This document shows, piece after piece, positions 8,078-15,865 of a DNA stretch of 64,000 nt. The stretch spans positions 1 to 64,000 of the forward strand of contig NZ_BGZH01000001.1 in assembly GCF_009617755.1 (NCBI RefSeq). The letters run 5' to 3'. The translations under genes were made by a program, and so were the position numbers. A model generated the notes under the pieces. That model was not told the origin of the DNA. It ran no database searches and saw only the letters and a list, made by a program, of their open reading frames with translations. Source of the stretch: Marinobacter salsuginis. GTDB taxonomy: Bacteria; Pseudomonadota; Gammaproteobacteria; Pseudomonadales; Oleiphilaceae. Each line of letters starts with the position of its first letter. Positions within the stretch are counted from its first letter, which is position 1.

Positions 8078-9769
8078 TTAATCCAGAGGGCACGGCTTTG
8101 ATATGCCATATCCTTGGGCGCAGTCGAGACCAAGCTCTACAAGCCGTTTTTTGACTTCTTCGTTTTCAACGAATTCAGCAACCGTCTTGAGGCCGGCGGC
8201 ATGCCCGATTCGGTTGCAGGCGTCTACAATTCCCAGATCAATTGGATCGGTCAGAAGGTTACGAACGAATCCGCCGTCGACTTTCAGGTAATCCACTGGA
8301 AGAGCCTTGAGGTAGGAGAAGGAGCTCATACCCGCTCCAAAATCGTCCAAAGCAAATTTGAAGCCTCTTTTCTTGGCTGTATTAATGAACTGTTGAGTCA
8401 CGTTCAGGTTAGCGATAGCCGAGGTTTCAGTAATTTCAAAGCACACTCGCTCGGGCTTGAGACGGTGCGTATCGGCAAGCTCGCAGATGTACAGAAAAAG
8501 CTCTGGCTCATTGAAGGAACTGCCCGACAGGTTGATAAAAAAAGTGCCGGTTTCCTCTCGGCCCAGGCCAGTCTGATCAAGGTATCGAAAGGCCAATTCA
8601 ATGACTTTGCGATCAATTTTGGTCATCAGGCTAAAGCGCTCGGCCGCCGGAATGAAGGCGCCGGGCGGAATGACGTCATCCCCTTCCTTGAGGCGTACAA
8701 GGAACTCGGTTCGGTAGCCATCAGTATCGTTGGGCTGCAATGCGACCATATCCTGTTTCCAGAGACAAAAGCTGTCTGATTGGAGGGCCTGCTGAATCCG
8801 GCTGGTCCAATGCATATCATTTTGACGCTGCTGCATGTCTGCATCGTTCGACTGGTACAGCTGGACATTGTTGCGGCCTCTATCTTTGGCGGCGTAGCAC
8901 GCCAGATCTGCATGGGAAAGAAGCTCGCTGGCATTGTCGTAGTGCTTTTCGATCAGCACCATTCCTATGCTCAGGGATACGGAAAAAGGTTTGTTTTGCC
9001 ACACAAAGCGAAATTCGCTGGCTTCCTGGCACAACTTTTCCGCAACTCTACGCGCATAATATCCATCACAGCCGTGCAACAGTATTCCGAACTCGTCGCC
9101 TCCAAGTCGCGCCAGGGTGTCATCAGATCGAATCTGTTCGGATAGCAACGCGGCGATCTGCTTGAGCAGATGATCACCCGCGATGTGGCCACATGTATCA
9201 TTAATGATTTTGAACTGGTCCAAATCGAGATACAGCAGCACATGATCCCCGTCGCCATTGTGGGTATCTTCAAGAGCTCTCATCAGACGGCGTTCAAATT
9301 CCCGACGGTTTACCAGGTCGGTCAAACTGTCGTGGTAGGCCATATATTCCAGCGTGGTTTCCGCCACGCGTTTAGCCCGTCGAATCGAACCTTCCCGCAC
9401 TTCCCGATTAATAGCTGGAATCAAACGGGAAAGGTTGTCCTTCATAATGTAATCTTGTGCACCCGATTTCATGGCGGTAACGGCAACGCCTTCCCCTATG
9501 GTGCCTGAAACAATGATTACGGGCAGGTCTGCGGAATATTCCCGAACAAGCTCCAGAACCCGGAATGACGAGAACCCGGGCATGTTGTGATCGGTGATAA
9601 GTATGTCCCATTTGTTCTCGCGTAGAGCGAGGCACAGGCGCTCTTCACTGTCTACCAGCTCGCTGTAAGGATCAATGCCGCCTTTACGCAGTTCGCGCAG
9701 TAGGAGAAGTGCGTCGTCTTCAGAATCCTCGACGATCAGCATTCTGAGTCGGCTGGCGGTCTCTGTCAT
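8078..9769 (-). CDS. Response regulator with GGDEF and EAL domains (REC-GGDEF-EAL)
   Basis: A 563-residue cytoplasmic protein. REC domain (about 8-125) has MLIVEDSEDD, the phospho-acceptor Asp in DILITDHNMPG, and IMKDNLSRL. GGDEF domain (about 160-320) has an intact LARLGGDEFGIL and RSDD five residues before it, the product-inhibition I-site. EAL domain (about 330-560) has EFL in place of EAL but keeps the Glu, plus CFEITETSA, LDDFGAGMSSFSYL, KVDGG and AEFVEN, so phosphodiesterase activity is plausible. It should make and/or break c-di-GMP under control of phosphorylation, presumably by the kinase two genes upstream. I start at the ATG with AAGG ahead rather than an upstream one that overlaps the preceding gene. 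Confidence 0.93.
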   Translation of the reverse strand: MTETASRLRMLIVEDSEDDALLLLRELRKGGIDPYSELVDSEERLCLALRENKWDILITDHNMPGFSSFRVLELVREYSADLPVIIVSGTIGEGVAVTAMKSGAQDYIMKDNLSRLIPAINREVREGSIRRAKRVAETTLEYMAYHDSLTDLVNRREFERRLMRALEDTHNGDGDHVLLYLDLDQFKIINDTCGHIAGDHLLKQIAALLSEQIRSDDTLARLGGDEFGILLHGCDGYYARRVAEKLCQEASEFRFVWQNKPFSVSLSIGMVLIEKHYDNASELLSHADLACYAAKDRGRNNVQLYQSNDADMQQRQNDMHWTSRIQQALQSDSFCLWKQDMVALQPNDTDGYRTEFLVRLKEGDDVIPPGAFIPAAERFSLMTKIDRKVIELAFRYLDQTGLGREETGTFFINLSGSSFNEPELFLYICELADTHRLKPERVCFEITETSAIANLNVTQQFINTAKKRGFKFALDDFGAGMSSFSYLKALPVDYLKVDGGFVRNLLTDPIDLGIVDACNRIGHAAGLKTVAEFVENEEVKKRLVELGLDCAQGYGISKPCPLD

Positions 9770-9782
9770 TGCCTTCACCTTG

Positions 9783-10235
9783 TCACAATGAGCGAACGGC
9801 ACTAGCATTCGGTACTCTGTTTACCTGCAACCAATAACGGGCTAATAAGGTCATCTGCTCCACAAATTCACGATAGTCGATGGGTTTGGTGATGAAACTG
9901 TTGGCCCCCAGCCTATAGGCCTCCAGCAGATCCGCCGGTTCATCAGAAGATGTAACCATGATGACCGGTAACCACTGGGTTGAGGGAGACGATCGCAGAT
10001 GCCTGAGCACCTCCAGCCCTCCAACCTTTGGAAGCTTCACATCCAGTAACACCACGCCCAGTGACTCCACGTTCCTTGAGGGTTGGTCGCCGTCACCGAA
10101 CAGAAATTTCAAGGCGGCTTCCCCGTCCTCAAGGACAATCACCGGGCTATCAACGCTGGCACTTTTCAGGGCGCGAACTGTAAGAATCTGGTCGTCAGGA
10201 TTGTCTTCAATCACAAGGATTGAACGTCCGTCCAT
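9783..10235 (-). CDS. Single-domain response regulator (Rcp1-like CheY protein)
   Basis: A 150-residue receiver: ILVIEDNPDDQILTVRAL with the acidic pocket, VVLLDVKLPKVGGLEVL with the phospho-acceptor Asp, VIMVTSSDEPADLLEAYRLGANSFITKPIDYREF with the conserved Thr/Ser and Lys. The NPDD and LGANSF patterns are those of receivers paired with phytochrome-type and CHASE-type kinases. There is no output domain, so it likely shuttles phosphate or competes with the REC-GGDEF-EAL protein. ATG at 10235 has AAGGG ahead; the longer frame begins at a TTG. It is 58 bp after the kinase gene and 13 bp before the REC-GGDEF-EAL start. Confidence 0.92.
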   Translation of the reverse strand: MDGRSILVIEDNPDDQILTVRALKSASVDSPVIVLEDGEAALKFLFGDGDQPSRNVESLGVVLLDVKLPKVGGLEVLRHLRSSPSTQWLPVIMVTSSDEPADLLEAYRLGANSFITKPIDYREFVEQMTLLARYWLQVNRVPNASAVRSL

Positions 10236-10293
10236 ATTTCTTTTGCCCTTCAATCAGTTGCGTTATAGTTTTGCTCTATTTACAAGTGTAGCG

Positions 10294-11742
10294 CTAACGC
10301 CGCGAAACAGGCAACGTGACGTCAAAACGGGCACCTTTTCCAACTTCGGATGAGGCGGAAATTTCACCGTGATGGCGCCGAACGACACGGTAAACTGTCG
10401 CTAGACCGATCCCGGTACCACCGAATTCCGAGGGTGTGTGGAGGCGGTTGAACGCGACGAACAGTTTATCGATATAACGCATGTCGAAGCCCACACCGTT
10501 GTCCCGCACTTCAATCGTAATAAAACCTCCGGTTTCCACTGCGGACACATCAACCCGGCGCTTCTCGACCTTGGCGCTGTACTTCCAGGCATTTTCGAGA
10601 AGATTCTGAAATGCAACCCGTAGCATCCGGCTGTCACCAACCACGTGAATGCCCTTCTGAATGTTCACTTCCGTTGGCACGGAGTGCTCAATGTTCATCA
10701 GTTCATCCGAAATTTCTTGCAGAAGGTTGGTCAGATCAACCGATTCGTTCTCCATCGGTTGCCTGCTGACTCTGGACAGCACAAGCAGACCATCGATCAG
10801 GCTTGCCATTCGTACACTGGCGGCTCGAATTCGCCGGAGATAATCTTTCCCGGCGTCATTGAGCTGTTCACCGCAGTCCTCCTCAAGCGCCTGTCCAAAG
10901 CCCTCGATGGCCCGCAGAGGCTGCCGGAGGTCGTGAGATACTGAGTAACTGAATGCCTCGAGCTCGCGATTTGCCATGCTCAGCTCTGATGTTCGTGCCT
11001 CCACTATTCTTTCGAGGCTATCCCGGCTTTCGAGAATGCGGCGGTTCTGCTGTTCTATGGTCCCGATCATTTCATTGAAAGTATTACCGAGCCGGCCAAG
11101 TTCATCGGTTCCCGACACGGGCGCTCGAATGGTGTAGTCCGCATCTCTCGCGATACGCTCTGCAGTTTCCGATAGCGTGAGGATCGGCCCAGACACGATG
11201 CGTTGGAGCTTCAGGGCCAGAAAGACGAGGGCAAGGAGGATGACGGTTCCAACCGCAATCGTTACCAATACAAAGGTGCGTATATGATTGCGCATAACAT
11301 CGAGGTGCGAGGTCAGATACAAATGCCCAACCGTTTCGCTGTCGAGGGTGACAGGTATCAGGAGTTGGTAGGCGTCACCCACGAAGCCGGCTTCAACTCG
11401 TTGCGTTATATCGGGGCAAGGTTGCCTATCCATGCTTTCCAAAGCGGACAGAACCTCGCCGCCAGGGCTGTAAATGCAGGCTTGCCGGATGGTGCCGATT
11501 CTTTTGAGGCTGGAGATAATGCTTCCAAGTTGTTCCCGGTCGGTAAATAGCAGCGCTGCCGCAGATTGCTCGGCGAGTATGCCAGCAATTACATGGAGTT
11601 CTGATTCAAGCTGTTTACGGTAATTCTGGTTTTCAACCAGGATGAGGCTGATACAAACCAGTGAAATACCCAGCGCACTGGTGAAGAGTGTGAGGAAAAG
11701 CAGTTTCGTTTTAAGCCGCCAATAACGCCATCGTCCGATCAT
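10294..11742 (-). CDS. CHASE8-HAMP sensor histidine kinase
   Basis: A 482-residue membrane kinase. TM1 (about 13-35), a periplasmic segment with ILAEQSAAALLFTDREQL and later VGHLYLTSHLDVM typical of the CHASE8 sensor of YfiN/TpbB, TM2 (about 155-177), HAMP (GPILTLSETAERIARDADYTIR), HisKA with SYSVSHDLRQPLRAIEGFG (phospho-acceptor His) and an HATPase with LLENAWKYS, DNGVGFDMRY and GGTGIGLATV. In YfiN the CHASE8-HAMP unit drives a GGDEF domain; here it drives a kinase. The gene overlaps the YfiR-like gene by 4 bp (translational coupling), so periplasmic YfiR is its probable repressor. Output should pass to the two receivers downstream. Confidence 0.93.
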   Translation of the reverse strand: MIGRWRYWRLKTKLLFLTLFTSALGISLVCISLILVENQNYRKQLESELHVIAGILAEQSAAALLFTDREQLGSIISSLKRIGTIRQACIYSPGGEVLSALESMDRQPCPDITQRVEAGFVGDAYQLLIPVTLDSETVGHLYLTSHLDVMRNHIRTFVLVTIAVGTVILLALVFLALKLQRIVSGPILTLSETAERIARDADYTIRAPVSGTDELGRLGNTFNEMIGTIEQQNRRILESRDSLERIVEARTSELSMANRELEAFSYSVSHDLRQPLRAIEGFGQALEEDCGEQLNDAGKDYLRRIRAASVRMASLIDGLLVLSRVSRQPMENESVDLTNLLQEISDELMNIEHSVPTEVNIQKGIHVVGDSRMLRVAFQNLLENAWKYSAKVEKRRVDVSAVETGGFITIEVRDNGVGFDMRYIDKLFVAFNRLHTPSEFGGTGIGLATVYRVVRRHHGEISASSEVGKGARFDVTLPVSRR

Positions 11743-12269
11743 CGCAACACCCTCACAGCCAGTTCGAGGAGTCGTGAATTGATCGTCAGGCCTGCGTCAG
11801 TCGCAGCCTTCAGATTAATCTCGAAACGAATGACATTGCCCTGTTTGACGTAACCCACCATACCGCCCTTACGTACAAATTCTGGTAGATCACTGACCGT
11901 TAAAATGCCTTGCTGTCGGGCAGCATCAAAAAGTAGGTTCAGGTTTTTTGACTGCGATTCGCTGATATAAAGAACATCACAGCCGGATAGGTCTGAGTTG
12001 ATCTCGGGGTACCTGAGCTGGAGCTCCCTTCCCTGAGACAAACGGCCGCGAATCGGGTCAAGCAGTTCCTTGAAGGGGTCGGTCCCTACTATGCAGATTT
12101 CCAATGGCTCTGCACTGTTTTCAGCATGGGACCAAGTAACAAAACGGGTAAAGTTGAAGAGAAATGCCGCTTTCACTTCATATTCGGAGCGGACGGATCC
12201 ATGAGCGGGTGCCAAGCTCAAGCAGCATTGCAACAAAGCAATAAGTAAAAATTTCAGGTGATCCCTCAC
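11739..12269 (-). CDS. YfiR-family periplasmic protein (DUF4154)
   Basis: A 176-residue protein with a signal peptide (FLLIALLQCCLSLAPAHG) and the YfiR pattern: EYEVKAAFLFNFTRFVTW, EICIVGTDPF, LRYPEINSDLSGCDVLYIS, GILTVSDLPEFVRKGGMVGYV and IRFEINLKAATDAGLTINSRLLELA. In Pseudomonas, YfiR holds the YfiN sensor inactive from the periplasm; here the coupled sensor is a histidine kinase. The start is GTG with no strong ribosome-binding site. It is the first gene of the seven-gene minus-strand run; the 176 bp before it (to 12445) should hold the promoter, but I see no clear hexamers. Confidence 0.92.
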   Translation of the reverse strand: MRDHLKFLLIALLQCCLSLAPAHGSVRSEYEVKAAFLFNFTRFVTWSHAENSAEPLEICIVGTDPFKELLDPIRGRLSQGRELQLRYPEINSDLSGCDVLYISESQSKNLNLLFDAARQQGILTVSDLPEFVRKGGMVGYVKQGNVIRFEINLKAATDAGLTINSRLLELAVRVLR

Positions 12270-12445
12270 TTGTCATCCAGGATGCAGAAATTTGGTTCAG
12301 GGGAAACGCTAACAAGGAAGCCCAACACCAACGGAAGGTTAGCATTCAAAGGGCTGCCGTCAACTGTTACCTGCATCCATGTATCCAACAGAGTCGGGTG
12401 TCAAAGCGGTGTCCAGCCAGCGGCTTCGGGTGATCCGCGAAGAAT

Positions 12446-13060
12446 TTACTGCTTTAACAACTTGTCTTTGTGCGCCTCTGCCAATTCTTCCAGAGTCACA
12501 TATTCGCATTCGTTTTTTGCAAGAAATGGGTCTGCGGAATCAATCAGGATGTTGTCGTCACGCATGAAGCGCCGGCCCAGCAGCGCAGGATAGGAAAACT
12601 TACCCCGGTCAGTAAGTGAGAATTGGGTGGTGTGGGTTGCGCCTGCGATGCAGAAATCCATCATCACGACGTACCGTTTTTGCGACGGCGCACCTTTCCT
12701 CTTGATCAGCACTGTCCTCTCAACCGGGCGTTCAAACTCCAGAACGACGTCGTCATGGTCCAACTCACCCTCGGTCGGCTGGTCCTCGTGGTCACCTAGT
12801 GGGATCTGGAAGCTTACCCATTCCTCTCCATCGCGCTCAAAGCCCTCGATGTTTACCGCGTGCAGAGAAGAAGTCTTGGCGCCTGTATCCAGGCGTGCTT
12901 TAAGCCTCAGGTTGGTATCTTTCATAACCACCCACTCAACATAGCCAAGGGTTTCCGACGGTCTTTGCTGTTCACTGTTGGCATCCGCCTCCGCCGAAAG
13001 CACCATCGATGATGATAAAAGCCATGCTCCTACCAGCAAGGCTCTACTAACAAACCTCAT
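12446..13060 (-). CDS. Retropepsin-like protease of the RimK-associated/Zn_protease family
   Basis: A 204-residue protein: signal peptide (residues 1-23), then ETLGYVEWVVM, RLKARLDTGAKTSSLHA (the DTGA aspartic-protease-like motif), FERPVERTVLIKRKG, RYVVMMDFCIAG and YPALLGRRFMRDDNILIDSA. This matches the family annotated as putative ATP-dependent zinc protease (PF05618), structurally a retropepsin fold. The signal peptide places it in the periplasm; its substrate is not evident. GGAGG lies ahead of the ATG. Its start overlaps the stop of acpH by 4 bp, so the two are co-transcribed. Confidence 0.85.
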   Translation of the reverse strand: MRFVSRALLVGAWLLSSSMVLSAEADANSEQQRPSETLGYVEWVVMKDTNLRLKARLDTGAKTSSLHAVNIEGFERDGEEWVSFQIPLGDHEDQPTEGELDHDDVVLEFERPVERTVLIKRKGAPSQKRYVVMMDFCIAGATHTTQFSLTDRGKFSYPALLGRRFMRDDNILIDSADPFLAKNECEYVTLEELAEAHKDKLLKQ

Positions 13061-13632
13061 TCAATACCTCCTGCAAATTCCTGTAAATCCGGGAAAAAAG
13101 ACAGAAACCTGAATTCCAGTTCGTCGTGGTTTGCGCGGACCTCCGTAATAATGCCGGCGAACTCGTTTCTGAAGCGTATGCGTCCCGCAACCCGGTCCAG
13201 AGCGTGTCCAATGTTTTCAAGGTCCTTGTAGGCTCCAAACCAGTCATTCCAGACCATGCTTCGGGTAACCCGGGCCATCTTGTCCGGCATCAGATGCTCT
13301 TTTTGCTGCAACTCATTGTAAATACGGCGAATAAACGCCTCTCGCTCAATGTCACTGAATCGGTCCCAGTGCTTGAGAAGAAAATGGTCGTAGAGAATAT
13401 CGAGTGCAACCCCGGCAAATCGGCGTCTCTGACGTGAGAACACCTGCTTGCTCGCAAGTACATCCGGATGCTGATCGGTAAAACTATCCACCGCCCGATG
13501 ATGGCGAACGCCGTGTTTTACCGAGTCCGGGAGTGCCGAGAGATCGACACCCCGGGTAAAGTCACCGAGGATGCTTCCCACCCTTGCTTCAGGCGAGTCC
13601 GGCGCCAGAAATACATGAGCCAGATGGTTCAA
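13057..13632 (-). CDS. acpH: Acyl carrier protein phosphodiesterase
   Basis: A 191-residue protein matching AcpH: MNHLAHVFLA, RVGSILGDFTRGVDLSALPDSVKHGVRHHRAVDSFTD, RRRFAGVALDILYDHFL. The conserved His/Asp residues of this HD-like fold are visible (HH in GVRHHR, DILYDHF). It removes the 4'-phosphopantetheine group from ACP in the cytoplasm, affecting lipid metabolism. It overlaps the protease gene by 4 bp. Length is normal for the family. Confidence 0.93.
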   Translation of the reverse strand: MNHLAHVFLAPDSPEARVGSILGDFTRGVDLSALPDSVKHGVRHHRAVDSFTDQHPDVLASKQVFSRQRRRFAGVALDILYDHFLLKHWDRFSDIEREAFIRRIYNELQQKEHLMPDKMARVTRSMVWNDWFGAYKDLENIGHALDRVAGRIRFRNEFAGIITEVRANHDELEFRFLSFFPDLQEFAGGIE

Positions 13633-13655
13633 ACAGTCTCCCCGGTGGTCTGGTC

Positions 13656-14198
13656 TCAGAAGTTGAATTGAATGCCGACACCCAGACCATCGATTTCAGC
13701 ATCACTGTCTTCATAGTAACGCATGTACTCGAGGTTGCCGGACAGGTTCGGCGCAAATTCCATATTCATACCGATGCCGTAAGACACATCCGTTTCATCT
13801 TCGGTGGCCGTGCCAAGGAACGAAGAGGCCTCGAGTTCAACCCGGGTGAAGCCGAGTATGGCGTAGGGGGTAATCGGCGATTCGTTGGCCAGATTGAACG
13901 TGGCGTAGCCGCCGAAGAAATTGTCCAATGAATAGTCGACGCCGCCGACGCGCTCATCATCCACTCCGAAACCGCCACGGGCTTCGATCCCCAGGTAAGG
14001 CGTCGCCATTACGCCCACCTTCGCAGAGAGAGTGCCGACATCGGCATCGGCGTTACCGCTTTCCAGATTCACGAAGGTGTAATTAAGGCCTGTATACAGT
14101 GCACCAACGCCCGACTTGTACATATCCTGGGCCGAAGCCGTGCCGGCAACCGCCAGACCGGTCGCAAAAATAACGGCAATTGAACGTACGTGTTTCAT
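13656..14198 (-). CDS. Outer-membrane beta-barrel protein (OmpA/OmpW-like porin domain)
   Basis: A 180-residue protein with a signal peptide (SIAVIFATGLAVAGTASA) and an eight-strand barrel pattern of alternating residues: GVGALYTGLNYTFVNLE, GTLSAKVGVMATPYLGIEARGGFG, NFFGGYATFNL, ITPYAILGFTRVELEA, and the terminal VGIQFNF with C-terminal Phe, the BAM signal. It lies in the outer membrane; no transported substrate can be named. AGGAGA precedes the ATG. It stands alone, divergent from trkH. Confidence 0.88.
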   Translation of the reverse strand: MKHVRSIAVIFATGLAVAGTASAQDMYKSGVGALYTGLNYTFVNLESGNADADVGTLSAKVGVMATPYLGIEARGGFGVDDERVGGVDYSLDNFFGGYATFNLANESPITPYAILGFTRVELEASSFLGTATEDETDVSYGIGMNMEFAPNLSGNLEYMRYYEDSDAEIDGLGVGIQFNF

Positions 14199-14344
14199 AC
14201 TGGTATCTCCTTAACCGAATCATTCGGTGTACATCGCTGAAGTTGCACCAGACTCACGGATTTTTCCATTAGAAAGATCCGCATTTACGCGTTATTTACA
14301 CCGATTTAATTCGCCGGTAATTTCAGTATCCGCGCGGTGTTACC
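14199..14344. promoter_or_regulatory. Divergent intergenic region between the barrel protein gene and trkH
   Basis: 146 bp that must carry promoters for both flanking genes. No unambiguous -35/-10 pair or operator was recognised. Confidence 0.35.
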
Positions 14345-15862
14345 TTGCGGAAGCCGGAACCCACAGGTATTCTGACGCCGTCTCCCGGTATCAGCTGGCT
14401 CGAGCATCCATTGAGAAATCTCTACCCCGTCATTTTTATTGTCAGCGTCATGTTTGTGCTTTTGAGCATTTTCATGACTTTGCCTGTCATTTTACTTGCG
14501 GGCTCCGAGACGCCGAATGCCATGGCGTTTGCGGAATCGGCCGCTATTGTCTGCGGCCTGGGCATCCTCGGGATGGCTGCCACCTATAGCAAGCCTCGGG
14601 ATCTCAAACCCCGCTACATGTTTGTGCTCACGGTTTCGTCCTGGTTCATCATCGCACTGTTTTCATCCCTTCCTTTCTACCTGAGCGACCTTGGAATTTC
14701 CGCTGCGGACGCTTTCTTCGAGGGTACCTCCGGGATTACCACCACCGGGGCAACCGTTCTCAGTGGCCTGGACGACATGGATCGGGATCTGCTGATCTGG
14801 CGTTCCATTCTGCAATGGATCGGCGGCATCGGTATTATCGGCATGTTCGTTGCGGTGCTTCCGTTTCTTCGCGTCGGTGGCATGCGGCTGTTTGCCACGG
14901 AGTCCTCGGAGTGGACCGACAAGGCATTGCCGAGAATGAAAACCCTCAGCCGCGGTCTGCTGGTGGTTTACCTTGTTTTCTCGATCATCGCAGTGGTCAC
15001 CTACTACTTCTCTGGCATGACGCTGTTCGATGCCTTTAATCATGGCCTGACCAGTATTGCCACCGGCGGCTTCTCCACGTCGGATATGTCCATGGGTAAG
15101 TTCAATGATCTGATTCTCATGGAAGCGACGTTGTTCATGATTATCGGCAGCCTGCCCTTCTTCCTTTTTGTGCGCGAAATGCATGGTCAACATGGCGTGC
15201 TTTTCAGGGATCAGCAGGTTCGGCTCTTCCTGGCCATCCTGTTCTTCGTGCCGCTGTTGTTGACCCTCTACCGCTGGATGGTGTCTCCGGTACCTTTTGA
15301 TCCCATCCACAATTATGCGTCGACTCTATTCAACGTTACTTCGGTGGTAACAACCACGGGCTACGCGTCCGAGGATTATTCAGCCTGGGGCCCGCTGGCA
15401 TTCGTGTTGTTTTTCTTCCTGATGTTCGTGGGTGGCTGTTCAGGATCCACCGCCGGCGGTATGAAGATTTTCCGGTTCCAGCTGTCCCTTATTATTCTTC
15501 GTGAACAGCTGATGCGGCTTCTGCACCCGCGAGCGGTGCTTACCCGGAACTACAACGGGCGGGCAGTGAGCGATGAGATCATCTCGTCCATGATTGCCTA
15601 CACGTTTATATTCCTGTTATGTCTGCTGTTGATTACGATTGCCCTCGCCGCAATGCAACTGGACTTCGTAACCGCACTGTCAGGCGCCCTCACCTCGCTG
15701 ACCAACGTTGGCCCCGGTCTTGGTGACATCATCGGTCCGGCCGGGAACTTTGGACCACTGCCCGACGCGGCGAAATGGGTCCTGTCTGTGGGAATGTTGA
15801 TGGGGCGTCTGGAAATCCTGAGTGTTGTAATCGTTCTTTCGCCGGCGTTCTGGCGAAGCTGA
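14345..15862 (+). CDS. trkH: Trk-type potassium uptake protein, membrane subunit TrkH
   Basis: About 505 residues, membrane-embedded, with four pore-loop repeats carrying filter glycines: GTSGITTTGATVLSGL, NHGLTSIATGGFSTSD, NVTSVVTTTGYASEDY and GALTSLTNVGPGLG. FVGGCSGSTAGGMKIFR is the conserved intramembrane loop of TrkH. It imports K+ with a cytoplasmic TrkA, whose gene is not in the window. The frame opens with TTG at 14345; the first TM begins near residue 26, so the N-terminus is short and the exact start is uncertain. It converges on the phosphorylase gene with 3 bp between stops. Confidence 0.93.
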   Translation: MRKPEPTGILTPSPGISWLEHPLRNLYPVIFIVSVMFVLLSIFMTLPVILLAGSETPNAMAFAESAAIVCGLGILGMAATYSKPRDLKPRYMFVLTVSSWFIIALFSSLPFYLSDLGISAADAFFEGTSGITTTGATVLSGLDDMDRDLLIWRSILQWIGGIGIIGMFVAVLPFLRVGGMRLFATESSEWTDKALPRMKTLSRGLLVVYLVFSIIAVVTYYFSGMTLFDAFNHGLTSIATGGFSTSDMSMGKFNDLILMEATLFMIIGSLPFFLFVREMHGQHGVLFRDQQVRLFLAILFFVPLLLTLYRWMVSPVPFDPIHNYASTLFNVTSVVTTTGYASEDYSAWGPLAFVLFFFLMFVGGCSGSTAGGMKIFRFQLSLIILREQLMRLLHPRAVLTRNYNGRAVSDEIISSMIAYTFIFLLCLLLITIALAAMQLDFVTALSGALTSLTNVGPGLGDIIGPAGNFGPLPDAAKWVLSVGMLMGRLEILSVVIVLSPAFWRS

Positions 15863-15865
15863 GGC

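Noticed and set aside
8114-8779. Open frame opposite the REC-GGDEF-EAL gene
   Set aside because: No family features; the minus-strand gene is certain from its domains.
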